A DNA stretch of 64,000 nt from Excoecaria cochinchinensis (Eukaryota; Streptophyta; Magnoliopsida; Malpighiales; Euphorbiaceae), in the NCBI GenBank assembly GCA_947683425.1, contig CANTUQ010000055.1, positions 7,318,501-7,382,500 of the forward strand, read 5' to 3'. Position 1 is the first letter of the stretch. Each line of letters begins with the position of its first letter. The notes under the pieces are model-generated. The model did not search any database, had not been told where the DNA came from, and was given only the letters and a program-made list of their open reading frames with translations. This document shows positions 46,228 to 58,294 of this stretch, piece by piece. The position numbers were made by a program, and so were the translations under genes.

Positions 46228-47238
46228 ATGCATAGATGCGCATATTTGTCTAGGACTGTGTCGGCTCAACCTACTAGAGTCCAGCCCGAGGCTGCAGCCA
46301 TGCCCTTCGAAGTTATGTTTAAACTCTCACAGGACATGGCTAGAGTCTTGGAGAGAGTGACTGCCCCTAGAGCCCCTACTGAGAGTATGAGAAGAGTGGG
46401 TGCAGAAGACTTCTATGGAACGGGTTTGGATGAGTTAGATTTTGATGAGAAATGGATTGATAGGGTGAAGCGTGCTTTGAGGGAGGTTCGGTGTCCTCCT
46501 GATCAGCAAGCGGAGTGTGCAGTGGCTTTGCTGCAAGGGTCTGCATATGAATGGTGGGAGTTGGCTTATAGGCATCCTCAGTTGCCTGATCCGGTTACAT
46601 GGGATTTCTTCGAAAGATAGTTCACAAGCAAGTATATGACTCAGACATACAAGGATGATAAGTGGGCTTAGTTCTTGAGTTTGAAGCAGAGAGCGATGCC
46701 TGTATCTAATTTTGAGAAGGAATTTAACCGTTTGGCGAAGTACGCACCAGAAGGTATTTTGACAGAGGAGTTCAGGTGTAGGCATTTTGAGGCCGGTTTG
46801 AATGAGTCGCTGCGGGCGATGTTGATTTCTTTGATGGGTACTCCGGGAGTGGGGTACTACCAGATTGTGCAAGCTGCAGTGCGAGCTGAGAGGTTAGAAT
46901 CTGTTCTGAGAGAGAGGGCTCTGAGGAGGAATCCCTCTCATGGAGGTTCATCTTCTGCATCCTTGGGCAAGAGATTAAGGCACTCACAGGATGAGTCATC
47001 TACAGGCCCAGCTACGAGAGGTAGAAGACAGGGTTTAGCTATGGTTTCTGGTTCTGGTAGAGGTAATTCGGGTGGAAGGACTGAGATGTTACCAGAATGT
47101 TCTCATTGTAACAAGCGGCACAGAGGTGAGTGTAGGTGGCTCACAGGTGCGTGTTTTGGCTGTGGGAGCACCAAGCACTTTTTAGCCAATTATCCAAGAT
47201 CGAATGAGGCTTTGGGTGATCATGCGAGAGGCCAGTAG
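46228..47238 (+). pseudogene. Gag of element D
   Basis: One frame with TAG stops at 46618-46620 and 46669-46671. The start could be Met at 46228 or, more likely by position, Met in AAAMPFEVMF near 46300. The core retains FYGTGLDELDFDEKWIDRVKRAL and YEWWELAYR, and LSLKQRAMPVSNFEKEFNRLAKYAPE. Two zinc knuckles follow: CSHCNKRHRGEC (47098-47133) and CFGCGSTKHFLANY (47152-47193), the latter with its last Cys changed to Tyr. A frameshift joins it to the protease frame near 47200-47240. Gag would form the virus-like particle in the cytoplasm; this copy is broken. Confidence 0.88.
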
Positions 47239-47920
47239 AGTTGGTTCGAATGCTACTCAAGCTAGTCGCGGTAGAGGCCGTGGTAGAGGTCGAGGTGGTC
47301 GACCTAGAGAAGGTGCTGCATCAGAGTCAGTTGAGCATTCTTTGCCAGTCCCAGCTAGAGCATACGCAGTGAGAGCTCGGGAGGAGCAGGATGCTCCAGA
47401 TGTGATAGCCAGTAAGTTTCTACTCAAGTTTCTACTCCATGACATTGAATTATATGCTCTAATTGACCCTGGTTCCACACACTCAAATTTATGCACCGAT
47501 AAGATAATTGATAAGTTGCATGAGGTAGATCAGTTAGACTATGAGATATGTGTGACCAGTCCTTTAGGGCATAGCGTCGATGTGAGTAGAATGTATAGGA
47601 ATTGTCCCCTGTTGGTTGAGGGAGTTGAGTTTCTAGCAGATTTGATTGAGTTGCCTTTCAGAGAGTTTGATTTGATTTTAGGTATGGACTGGTTGGGTAA
47701 GCATCGGGCAGTGATTGACTGTCATAGGAAGATAGTTGTGCTTCGGGATAGAGATCGGTCTTCTGTTATTGTTAAAGGTTTGGGTGCTAGCTCTTTGAGT
47801 AATGTGATTTCTGCAATGCAAGCTAAGAGATTTATTAGGAAGGGTTGTGAGGCTTTTCTGGCAGTGGTGTTGGATTCCAAGAGGGATCAAGTTAGGATTG
47901 AGGATATCCCGGTTATTTGA
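47239..47920 (+). pseudogene. Protease region of element D
   Basis: The frame overlaps Gag from 47204. An Arg/Gly-rich linker (RGRGRGRGGRPREG) precedes the protease, whose active site is LIDPGSTHSN with catalytic Asp at 47465-47467, followed by the conserved FDLILGMDWLGKHRAVIDC near 47665-47720. Ends at a TGA (47918-47920) where related elements have Arg (CGA) before EFGDVFP. Confidence 0.85.
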
Positions 47921-48844
47921 GAGTTTGGGGATGTGTTTCCGAGCGAACTACCTGGTTTGCCTCCTGAGAGAGAGGTGGAGTTATCCATAGAGATAGTGCC
48001 GGGTAATACTCCCATATCGAAAGCACCTTATCGGATGGCTCCTGTAGAGTTGAGAGAACTCAAAACTCAGCTACAAGAGCTATTGGATAAGGGGTTTATT
48101 CAGCCCAGCATATCTCCATGGGGCGCTCCAGTTCTGTTTGTTAAGAAAAAGGATGGTTCTATGAGAATGTGTATCGACTATAGGCAAATCAACAAGGTTA
48201 CAGTGAAGAACAAGTATCCTCTGCCTAGAGTCGAGGATTTGTTCGATCAGCTTAGAGGTGCAGGAGTCTTTTCTAAGATTGATCTTCGGTCGGGGTATTA
48301 TCAGCTGCGAGTTCAGGATGCGGATGTGGTTAAGACTGCATTTCGGACTAGGTATGGCCATTATGAGTTCCTTGTAATGCCGTTTGGTTTGACCAATGCA
48401 CCGGCAGCTTTTATGGATTTGATGAACCGAGTGTTCAGGCCATATCTTGATCGATTTGTAGTAGTGTTCATTGATGATATCTTGGTTTATTCTAAGGATG
48501 AGAGTAAGCATGAGGAGCATCTCCGGTTGGTTTTGCAAGTTCTGAAAGAGCATCGGTTGTTTTCCAAGCTTAGTAAGTGTGACTTCTGGCTTCGGGAAGT
48601 GTCATTCTTGGGGCATATTGTTTCGGCTAAGGGTATTCAAGTGGATCCGTCTAAAATTGAGGTGATTGTGGATTGGAAAATGCCTAGGAATGTTCAAGAA
48701 GTGAGGAGTTTTCTTGGTTTGGCAGGTTACTATCATCGGTTTGTGAAGGGTTTCTCAATTATTGCTGCTCCGATGATGAGGTTGTTGAGGAAAGGAGTTA
48801 AGTTTGAGTGGTCGGATAAATGTCAGGCTTGTTTGAGCAGTTAA
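47921..48844 (+). pseudogene. Reverse transcriptase of element D
   Basis: Same frame as the protease after the TGA. All RT blocks are present: PISKAPYRMAPVEL, GFIQPSISPWGAPVLFVKKKDGSMRMCIDYRQIN, FSKIDLRSGYYQLR, VMPFGLTNAPAAFMDLMN, and the catalytic FIDDILVYS near 48467-48493, then FLGHIVSAKGIQVDPSKI and VRSFLGLAGYYHRFVKGFS. A one-base loss near 48830 shifts the frame and creates the stop at 48842. Apart from that the domain is well preserved. Confidence 0.92.
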
Positions 48845-49248
48845 AGAAGTTGCTAGTGGAAGCTCCTATACTTACTTAACCCATCTCGGGTAAGGAATTT
48901 GTAATGTATAGTGATGCTTCAGGTGTCGGTCTTGGTTGTGTTTTGATGCAAGAAGGCAAAGTTATGGCTTATGCTTCCCGTCAGTTAAAGCCACATGAGG
49001 GGAATTATCAGATGCATGATCTGGAGTTAGAGGCTGTGATCTTTGCTTTGAAGATTTGGCGGCATTATCTATATAGGGAGAAGTGTAGGATCTTTACGGA
49101 TCATAAGAGCTTGAAGTATCTCCTCACACACAAGGAGTTGAACATGAGACAGCGCCGATGGCTAGAGTTGTTCAAGGACTACGATTGCATATTAGATTAC
49201 CATCCCAGTAAGGCCAATGTAGTCGTGGATGCTTTGAGTCGAAAGTAA
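48845..49248 (+). pseudogene. RNase H of element D
   Basis: After the shift the frame reads LKKLLVEAPILT, a TAA at 48877-48879, then MYSDASGVGLGCVLMQ, LELEAVIFALKIWRHYLY, CRIFTDHKSLKYLLTHKELNMRQRRWLELFKDYD and VVDALSRK. Catalytic acidic residues of YSDAS, LELEAV and FTDHKS are intact. Ends with a TAA at 49246-49248. Confidence 0.9.
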
Positions 49249-50226
49249 GTTTCTGCTTTGTTCTTGAAGCAATTCAGGTGGAGGTTTGACTCAGATGGGG
49301 CTTTGGTTGCTCAGTTGAGAGTGAAGCCTACCTTGAGATAGAGGATTGTAGATGCTCAGAAGGATGATGAGAGGTTGCAGCGGGTTATGCAAGAGGTTCG
49401 ATCTGGTAAGCAGTCAGAGTTCTCGATTCAGGACGGGGTGCTGATGTATAGAAATCGCTTGTGTGTGCCTAAGAATGAGGAGTTAAGGAAACACCTTTTT
49501 AGAGAGGCACATACTACGGTTTTCACTATGCATCTCAGTAGTGATAAGATGCATTGGGATATGAAGTAGTTTTATTGGTGGTTCGGTATGAAGAGGGACA
49601 TTGTAGATTTTGTGTCTAAGTGCTTGACTTGTCAGCAGGTAAAGGCTGAGCATCAAGTTCCTTCGAGATCGCTCACTCCTTTATCAATTCCTGAGTGGAA
49701 ATGGGACGATATTACTATGGATTTTGTGTCTGGTTTTCCATTGACTCAGAGGAAGCATGACTTGGTTTGGGTGATCGTGGATCGGTTTACGAAGTTAGCT
49801 CATTTCCTATCGGTTAGAGTGGATTATCAGATGGATAAGTTGGCTAGTATCTATGTGGATGATGTGATCAGATTTCATGGAGTACCGTTGTCCATAGTAT
49901 CTGATCGAGACCCAAGGTTTACTTCAAAGTTTTGGAAAGAATTGCAAAGAGCTTTGGGCACCAAGTTGAATTTCAGCACGGCATTTCATCCGCAGACAAA
50001 TGGTCAGTCCGAGCGGGTTATTCAGATTTTGGAGGATATGTTGCAGGCTTGTGCATTGGACTTTTCGGGTAGTTGGGAAAGATATGTGCAGTTGATGGAG
50101 TTCGCCTACAACTACAGTTATCAGGCAAGCATCGGTATATCACCATATGAGGCTTTGTAGAGTCATCAGTGTAGGACTCCGGTATGTGGGACAGAGTTAT
50201 CTGAGCATTCAGTTATTGGGCCAGAG
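49249..50226 (+). pseudogene. Integrase of element D
   Basis: Stops at 49339-49341, 49567-49569 and 50158-50160. The zinc-binding N-terminus has FREAHTTVFTMH and CLTCQQVKAEHQ, with the second His region altered (HTTVFTMHLSS). The core has MDFVSGFP (Asp at 49720-49722), SDRDPRF (Asp 49903-49905) and GQSERV (Glu 50011-50013); the spacing is DD35E. Confidence 0.9.
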
Positions 50227-50832
50227 TTGGTTAGGGATACAGAGGAAAAGATCAGATTTGTGCAGCGAAATCTGAAGGCGGCTAAAGATCGACAGAAGTC
50301 CTATGCTAACCTTAAGAGGAAGGATGTTCAGTTTGAAGTCGGGGACAAAGTTTTCCTTAAGGTTTCTCCCTGGAGAAAAGTGCTGAGATTTGGTAAGAAG
50401 GGTAAGCTTAGTCCTCGATTTATTGGACCGCATGAGGTGTTAGCTAAGGTTGGTCCGGTAGCCTATAGGTTGGCTCTTCCGATGGAGTTGGCGAAGTTGC
50501 ACGATGTTTTCCATGTTTCAATACTTCGTCAGTATAGATCGGATCCATCGCATGTTTCGTCAGTACAGGATGTTCAAGTGCAGCTAGATTTTTCATATGA
50601 TGAAGAACCGAAGGCTATTTTAGCTCGGGAAGTAAGACAGTTGAGGAATAAGCAAGCCCCTTTGGTCAAAGTGTTATGGAATCATCACGGGGTAGAAGAA
50701 GTGACTTCGAAACTAGAGGTGACCATGAGGGCTCAGTATCCGTATTTATTCAATTCAGGTGAGAATTTTGAGGACGAAATTCTTCTTAATAGGGGAGAGT
50801 TGTCATACCCCATTTTCCCCCTAGAAGTTTGA
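50227..50832 (+). pseudogene. Integrase C-terminus and chromodomain of element D
   Basis: An open 201-codon frame that belongs to the same polyprotein. GDKVFLKVSPWRKVLRFGKKGKLSPRFIGPHEV is the GPF/Y-type module, then LHDVFHVSILRQY. The chromodomain covers about 50600-50755: ILAREVRQLRNKQ, LVKVLWNHHGVEEVTSK, MRAQYPYLF. The usual TWE is TSK here, so a Trp is lost. Chromodomains steer such elements to heterochromatin. The frame ends with NFEDEILL and runs into the LTR. Confidence 0.88.
50786..50800 (+). promoter_or_regulatory. Polypurine tract, element D
   Basis: AATAGGGGAGAGT directly before the LTR start TGTCATACCCC at 50801; the tract overlaps the end of the pol frame. Confidence 0.85.
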
Positions 50833-52987
50833 GCCATGTTTGTGCATATGCATTGTATGTGTTTTGGCATGTGATAAGGGTACTTTGGGATAATTGCATG
50901 TTTATGGGCTTTAATATAGTGTGGGCGCATGTATCGTATTAGCGTGTATGTAAGTTAATTTATGCTTGTGTGCATTTGCTCACATGGTTGCAGGATGTAA
51001 GTGAGTAAGTTGGGTTGTAATGGTGTGTGCATGAGCATATGATAGTAGGGTGTGTTTTAGTGAGGGAGGTCTAGCGTGTGTTGTAGAGCATGTGGTTGGG
51101 TGTGAGTGGTAAGTTTTATGCATTTTCATCATCTTTTTCATCTTGTTCTTCATCTTCTCTTCACGTTTCTGGTTTGGGTTTTGATCTAGGGTTTGTTGTT
51201 TGTGTGATTTGTGGGTTTGTTTGGTTAGTTGAGCCTCCTTGTGATCCTAAAGGGAAGGAGAAGGTGTCGAGAAGTGGTGCTCATTAGATTGGAGCATAGG
51301 AGTATCAGGTTTGGGAACTTTCTTTGAATTGACATTCATATGTGGGTTTTGAGATATGCATGAATATTTGGAAATTTATGATGTGTAAATAGGCTTATAT
51401 TGGTATATATGATATGGGTTTTGAGTTTTTATGAGTTTTGTTGCATAATCATTGAATTATTGAATCAAATGTAAAGGTTGAACTTTGCAGCAAAATTTTA
51501 TGGTTTTGTGATTTTTGAGATATTGGTTTGTGAATTGATAAATTGATTGTAATTAATTGTGGAAATATGTTTTTTTTATGTTGGTTATGGTGTTTGGAAG
51601 GCCTATATTGAGGTAAGTTGGAGTTTAAGTTTTATTTGTGTAAAAGTAGTTTTGATTTGAATTTTCTGGGCTTCCTGCATTTTTGTTGAGAAATGGAAAT
51701 CCCGATGTTGTCGCGAGTGCGACATTATCGCCAGCACAATAGAACGGAATTTCCAGCTCTCGCATCTGAAGGCTGAGGTTTTGTGAGCGTCGTGAGCAAT
51801 GCTCACGGCCATTCTGTCGCGATCGCGACAGTGACTCCAGTATGCCTTGTTTCTCTCACGTACTCCATTTTTCTAAAATGGGTTTTAAATGTCTTCTCTT
51901 GGCTTTTCACTGCTGTGTGCTACATTATTTTTCTTATATATGTAGCATCGTGATTTCTTCATGACGAATAACATGTTATCCATGATAAATTAAATGATGT
52001 GTTTTGGAACATGATTTGGATTACGCATGACCTGCAAGAGTAAGTCTAGTGGATAGTTAGGCATGCCTAATAGAGTCTTTTAACTGCAGCCCTCCGTTCT
52101 ATTTGGACCCCGATCAGGTCCTCATTTGGATCCTCGCGATTCATGAAAAGTTTTGTATCTTGTTTAAGGTCCCCTCTATACAATGTTTTGAATGTGATAA
52201 AATAAAAGGGTTTTCCATTCGTACCCGTAAGGTACCGTCACTGTTCGATTCGTACCCGTAAGGTACCGTCACTGTTTACTCGTTATCCACTATTGTGAGT
52301 CAACAGGTGCTTTGTTTGTTTTGTTTTGCTTCGAAATAATTTTAGGAATATGATATTCGAATGTGCATAATGATAAGTATGAGAAGTCAGTTAATATGTA
52401 TATGAATGTGGATATGAGCTTCTGCATGTATGTCTTTATTTTGCAAGCATGATTATATATCTGACATGATTATCCGCATATGTCATATCATATGTGTTAT
52501 GCTTTGACGACCATTGTGAATGGCCGTCCCCTCTTTTGTTGTGTGTTTCCCCACTAAGCATTATCTCTTAGCATGGTGTTTTATCCGTGCAGGTGCGGAA
52601 GGTGCTGTATTTCTGGGAGAGTAGCCACCAGTCAAGCCAACATAGAGGGATTAGTGTTAGGGCTTATTTTTGTAGTATTTTATGATGATTCTTTTTATAA
52701 TAGAACTCTCATTGTATCAGTACTTTTGTAAGCTTCCGCTCAGTTTATTTTGGATATGTAATTCTTTTGTTTGGGCAATTGATCAGAATATTGTTGTAAT
52801 GATTTTATTATATTAATGTATGATAAGTTGTTGTTTCTCAAAAGTTTTAATTTCCACTGTATTTTCGTATGTTTATGATGATTGAATGTTTGCTTTGCCT
52901 CGTTTTGTTTGGTGCGACACCCCTGCTGCTACGGCATCTCACTCCTATCCGGATGGGTTCGCCTACGTAAGGGTAGGGGGCGTTACA
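50801..52987 (+). mobile_element. Element D 3' LTR
   Basis: More complete than the 5' LTR. CT-rich leader at 51120-51165, donor-like GAG|GTAAGT at 51613, CG palindromes 51708-51831, perfect palindrome TTAGGCATGCCTAA (52057-52070), duplicated GTACCCGTAAGGTAC hairpin (52220-52275), eroded terminal hairpin (52554-52571), acceptor-like AG at 52591-52592, end CGTTACA at 52987. Confidence 0.92.
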
Positions 52988-55900
52988 GATCGGATCTTTT
53001 GAGAGTCATCCCCAGCAGTCCAGGCTAATACAAGTTTATGAAGAGATCTTAGGGTAGGATTTGTATAGTCTTAAGGATGTATGTATGATTTGTAAGATTT
53101 GAAATATAAGTTTTGTAAAATATAGTATTTTGGTATAATTGATTTATATGTAATAAGCTATGTAAATTATAGTTTACAAAGTGTATGTGCAATCATTTTC
53201 TTTATTATGCGATTTTATGGTATTTGAAAATGAAAGAAATTTTATAACCATGATTTTCGACATAACTTTTGTTATCCTAAAATTGACTGTTTCGACAATA
53301 CCTTGAACCGTCGTGGTGAACCCACCGGACCACGGTGCAGCTTACTACGTGTAGGTAAGTGGTGTTCCAAGCACTCTCTCGCCACCATTTTTCTTCATCC
53401 CATCTCAAAAAATCAAGTAAAATTTCATCCCTTAATCAATTTTTAAACCCAAATCAAGCCTCATACCATCTCATGAGCATAAATTAGTGAAGAATTTGAT
53501 AAGAATTATGAAGAACAAGGCAAGGGAAATAAATTCAAGTGTAATTATAGAGTTTTATTTCATTTTTAGGTAGAATTAGATGTGGAAAGTTATTATTCAT
53601 GCAAATTATGATGGAATTGAAGAATAAATTGAGTGAATTTTCATGGTGTATATTTGGCCTAGGTGAAGAACAAGAAAAGAAAGTATGGAAAAATAAAGGA
53701 AAAGAAAAAGAAAAAGAGAACTAGACAAAAAGTAAGGAAATTAAGGTTAGTGGATACATAATACTATCATTTTTCATATTTTTAGTGTTTATGTATGTGT
53801 ATGTGCATATGACAAAAATTGGGGTTAATTGAAATTAAGTATATAGAATATTAAATAAGGTTGAAATTATGTATATGGAATATCAAAATTGATGGGAGGA
53901 TGTATAGTTAGTTAATTTGCCTTATAACCTACATTATGTAACTATGGAACATAAGCCAAATGCATGGAATTTTAGTGAATTAAAGTTATGGAGGTGAAAC
54001 TGAAGCTAAAATAAGGTGATTAATAGGTTAAAATTTGATGTTAAAGAACTTAACTTGATGAGACACACTTTAGTATGCATTATGTAAGCATGGGAAAAAT
54101 TTATATGCATGTAATATTGATGAACTAATGGCATAATTATGTAGTAAGTATCTTAAGCACATAGTGGGAATAAATGGTAGAAAGAAAGGAGCTTGTTAGC
54201 TGGAAAAACATGAAATGGTCGAATGGTATGTGTGTAGGTATATGTGAATAATTTGATGAAATGTGATAAATTGTGATGAAAGAATGATGTTTGATGAACA
54301 TAGTATGTGATACTTAGATTATGTACCAATACATAATGTAAAAGCATGAAAAAGAATGAAACTTATGACATAAAATGTGAAAATGGTATGATAATTATCT
54401 TGCCCTAAATATACTAGTAGTGAAACCAGAATTATAGGATATAATTGTCTAGCTATAGGGACACACACAGTGATTCTGAGTCATGGCAACTCTCATTTGG
54501 AGGCCAATGGTTGTTTACACAGTCATACAGATATATCATGAAATAGTCGAAGCGTTTAACCCCCAAGTTGTCACTTCGACACTGTCGGAACATTTGGCCC
54601 CCAAGTGGTCACTCTGACAGATTTGGGACCTTTAGGGTCTCTATCCTGTATATCTGGTTCGAGGGTTTCCGCTGGATACAACTATGGGCAAAATAGTTAT
54701 TTAAGAAATAAGATTACAAATATGTAGTGAAATAAGATTACAAATATGTGGTAAAATTGTAAATTATGAGAGTCAAATGGTAAATTTGTCATAAAAGTAA
54801 AGTTTAGTTACAAAATGGTAATTATGTGATAAAATCTTAAGTTAATGGCCAAAATTGTAATTATGTGACAAAATAGAGATAATAAGGGTAAAACCTTAAA
54901 ACTATAGTTAAAATTGTAATTAGTTAATGGCAAGAAGAAATCATGATATAAATGAAATAATAATGGTGTGAATAAAATAGAAAGGAATTGAAATTTATAA
55001 GAAAAAAATAGTACATAAAATACATATGTATGTTAAATGTAATATGTATGTGCGATTTACATGTATGCTATGAAAAATGTTAGTAGTGTATCCAACACTA
55101 AACACATATTTTAATGACCTAAAGTGCACCCTAGAAGGATTTGTAGTGTTAATTGCATTGTGAGGATACAAAACTAATTGTATAAGTATGAGTTTAAGGG
55201 ATAAATGAGGAGGTAATTGAAAAGAGATATAGGTTGTTAAAAGAAAGAATTTAAGCGAGGGATTAAATGGGATTTTTCCAAGGACTAAGTGGGAGTTTGC
55301 CAAGGACTTGACAAGTGGCATGAGGTGGAAGTGCCACCTAAGATCAACATGCAAATATAAAGGGTTTAATGGAGGCAAAGTTTATCACATCTTGCATTAT
55401 TGGTCCGGCCACTTCCCCATTTCTACCCTCTCTCTCTCTCATTGTTCTTCATTCTGCACTTCTTATTTTTTGTTCTTCCTTGTTTGTTTTTCAAGAGCTT
55501 TGGGTTGGATTTGAAGAGGTTAAGTGATAAGTTGGAAAGGTAAGTGTGGGTTTGGAAGTTAAAGTATCTCCTTCTTCTACCTTGTTCTTGTTTATGATTT
55601 TGAGTTAGTTTGGTTTATGGTTTAAGTGTGTTTTGTTGGGTTTTGTGCAAGAAGCTGTGGCTGAGAGAAGAGACAAAGGCAAAGACAATATTTGAGCTCG
55701 AAGAGGAGTTTATCAAGCTTTTTTTTTTAGGTTTGGGATTATATTCGTAATTCTTAATTAGATACATGACTAGTTAGATTGGGTTAATTATGGGTTTTGA
55801 AGAGTTCAATAACTCTTCTAGTTGTTAAATTGTACATAGGATAGTATTGATGAGTTGATGAAGTCCTATTAAGATGTACCATGTTTTGATTGTTTGCATG

Positions 55901-56051
55901 ATGATTGTGTGTTAGATACAATTTGTGCCATGAGGATGATATCCCATATGTGATTATTTGATTAAGGTAATGTTGACTGGAAATGTGTATGTGGTTATAA
56001 TAAAGTGTATGAAGAGAGATATGTGATGTTGGGAGTTTGAACATGCAGTTC

Positions 56052-56255
56052 AGGCTCTGTCGCCAGCGCAACATGGGTCGCAAGCGTGATAGAGGGCTTC
56101 GTAGGGCAAAGTTTGCTAGACCGTGTTCTGTCACGAGCGTGAGCATTACTGCGGGCATGACAGAAGTCGTTTGGGTGTTCTATCACGTGTGTGACATTTT
56201 CTGCGAGTGCAACAGAAGGATATATGGGGTCTGTCGCGAGTGCGACATAGCTAAT
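56052..56255. repeat. CG palindrome cluster in LTR E (eroded)
   Basis: Modules near 56054-56095, 56128-56163, 56178-56217 and a single copy at 56230-56248. The CTGTC...GACAG frame persists while most CG pairs have become TG or CA. Confidence 0.78.
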
Positions 56256-57051
56256 AGTCATGAATGCAAGTTAGATGTCCTAATTTGTGTGCAATATCGT
56301 ATTGGATTATGAATGTTTATGTATATGGAAATTATAAATGTGATAACTTAAGTGAGTATATGAATGATATGCTTGATGAAACTGGTATGCTTAGTGTACA
56401 ACAAGAATTTAAGATATTGTTTTGAGTGTGGCTGATAAAGAAAAATGTATGTATGTTCATGGTTATGCATAGATAATATATAATTTGGGTTGCATAAGCA
56501 GTGGTGTGAAAAGATATTTAAGTAAATGTAATGTATATGAAATAGTGAATGAAGTTTATATGTTAAGCCTGAATTATTCATAGTAGTGGATAGATGGGGA
56601 TCCTATAAAGGGTTAGAGTTTTACAGCTGCTAGTGTGGCACCGATTGGTGTCTAGAGTTTGGTACCTTTTGGTATCTAGAGATTTGAGACTTCGGTCTCC
56701 AGATGTTTGGTACTACTCGTCAGTATCTATAGTACCCGTATCCACTGTCGATGTGAATTCAGACTATTGTATGTTTTTGACTGTATAAGAAATGCAATGA
56801 TATGTTTACAAGTATTTGAATACATATTAGATGTAGTGATATGTTAACACTTATCGCATATGATAATTGTCAAAATTAAAGATTATGTACCAGTGGTGGT
56901 ATATGTAAATGATATAAACATGTTGATAGCATGTTCATTTAAAGTGCTCATGAATGAAAGTTATCATGCGATTAATGTGCTGGATGTTGATATACATTAT
57001 TGCTTAATGTTTGCGACTTTGTTAGAAGTCTATTTGCTTTTGTTTTCCCCA

Positions 57052-57067
57052 CTGAGCCTTTGCTCAG
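57052..57067 (+). promoter_or_regulatory. Terminal hairpin of LTR E
   Basis: CTGAGC-CTTT-GCTCAG. Relative to CTAAGC/GCTTAG the A-to-G change in one arm is matched by T-to-C in the other, so the stem is kept. F inserted 9 bp downstream. Confidence 0.7.
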
Positions 57068-58294
57068 CACGGGTGCTGTAACAACCCAAATAGGGCCTGG
57101 TCGGAATCTGTGCGGTAAGTCAGTAAAGTGAGGGTATTTTCGTAATTTGGGTAAGAGGAATTTTGGACATTTAAGAATTTTGTGTTAAAGGAATTAAATA
57201 ATTAAGTGTTAAGTGAAGTAAAGGGAAATATTAGTGTGTGTTTATAGTGTATAATTGTAGGGTGTTAATGGACTGAAGGCTTTTATTGTGTGGTTTGTGA
57301 GCATGGTGCCTTGGATGTTAGTGGAGTTATTGGAAATTATAAGGTGTGGGTTGTGTTTGGTACATTAGAAGATATTTGTGTTAGAAAGGTTTGTGTGTGG
57401 TTAGTGTATGGTGCCATAAGTGGATGAGTTAGGATTGATGGCTTGATTCTCTTAGATGGTGACATGTGGCATGAGGTTGGTGAGTAATTAATGAAAGTAG
57501 GAGAGAGGAAGGGAGGGGCAACTTTTGGGTTAAGCTTCCCGTGGAAGCTATCTCAAATTCCCCTTTCTTTCTCATTTTCCCGTCCACCTCTCTCTCTTGC
57601 TTTCATTCTTTTACTCTCATCTCTTCCCTTGTGATTTCTTGGATTTTGTGTGGGATCTTGAAGGTTTGAGCTGGGTTTGTGGAAGATAAGTGGTTGAGTT
57701 CGGTTAGAGGTTTATTACTCTTTGATTTCGGGTTTTGATTGTGTTTGGGTCTGATTTGAGTGTATTGTGACTGGGTTTTTGTGCAAGAATCGGAAGAGAG
57801 AAGGAAGAGCAAGGGCAAGGATAAAGTGGATTCGTGAAGAGTTCCGTTGAAGCTGCGATTTTCAGGTTTGGGAGTTTATTTGATGATGTTTGAGTGCATG
57901 TAAGTGTTATGAGCTGTGATATAGATTGTGGTCTTTTCCTTATTTTTTTCCTCCTTGGATCAACTCTAGCTAGTGTTTGCATGTTATTTTGTAATCCTGA
58001 GTGTGTTATGAATGCGTGTTAATCGTGTAGTGATTTAGTGAAGTGTTAGTGATGTAGTGAAGATATTATGTGTTTCCGGAATTTGTGCATGCCTTGTTAG
58101 TGTATCTGAGTTTGATTGTGAGTGATTTCTTGTGGAAATTATAGTTGATTATAGTGTAAATGTGTTCTGTGGCTTGGAAGTGATACGGTGATGCGTTGGA
58201 GGTGAGAGGTAAGTGTTTTGAGCTTGTTGTATGCATGTATGAGGAGTTGTGTGTGAAAAGAGTAGGAAAAAGTGCAGAATTGGGCAAATCTGGG

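Larger units (their letters stand above)
44275..52987 (+). mobile_element. Element D: Tekay/Del-type chromovirus, structurally complete, coding broken
   Basis: 8713 bp. LTRs 44275-46182 (1908 bp) and 50801-52987 (2187 bp). Flanks GATCA and GATCG agree at four of five bases, the expected TSD with one change. Primer site TGGTATCAGAGC at 46188-46199, a polypurine tract before 50801, and gag-pol with a C-terminal chromodomain in chromovirus order. At least eight in-frame stops and two frameshifts prevent expression. Confidence 0.93.
41455..53369 (+). mobile_element. Solo LTR C (host of D)
   Basis: Own sequence is 41455-44274 and 52993-53369, about 3.2 kb. Starts TGTAACACCCC and ends GGTGTTCCA. 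Flanks TCCAC and AGCAC match at three of five. Contains a CT-rich leader (42010-42050), CG palindromes (43169-43348), an imperfect GCATGC palindrome (43576-43589), the hairpin CTAAGC-TTTAT-GCTTAG (44219-44235) and AG|GT (44260-44261). No coding sequence of its own. Confidence 0.75.
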
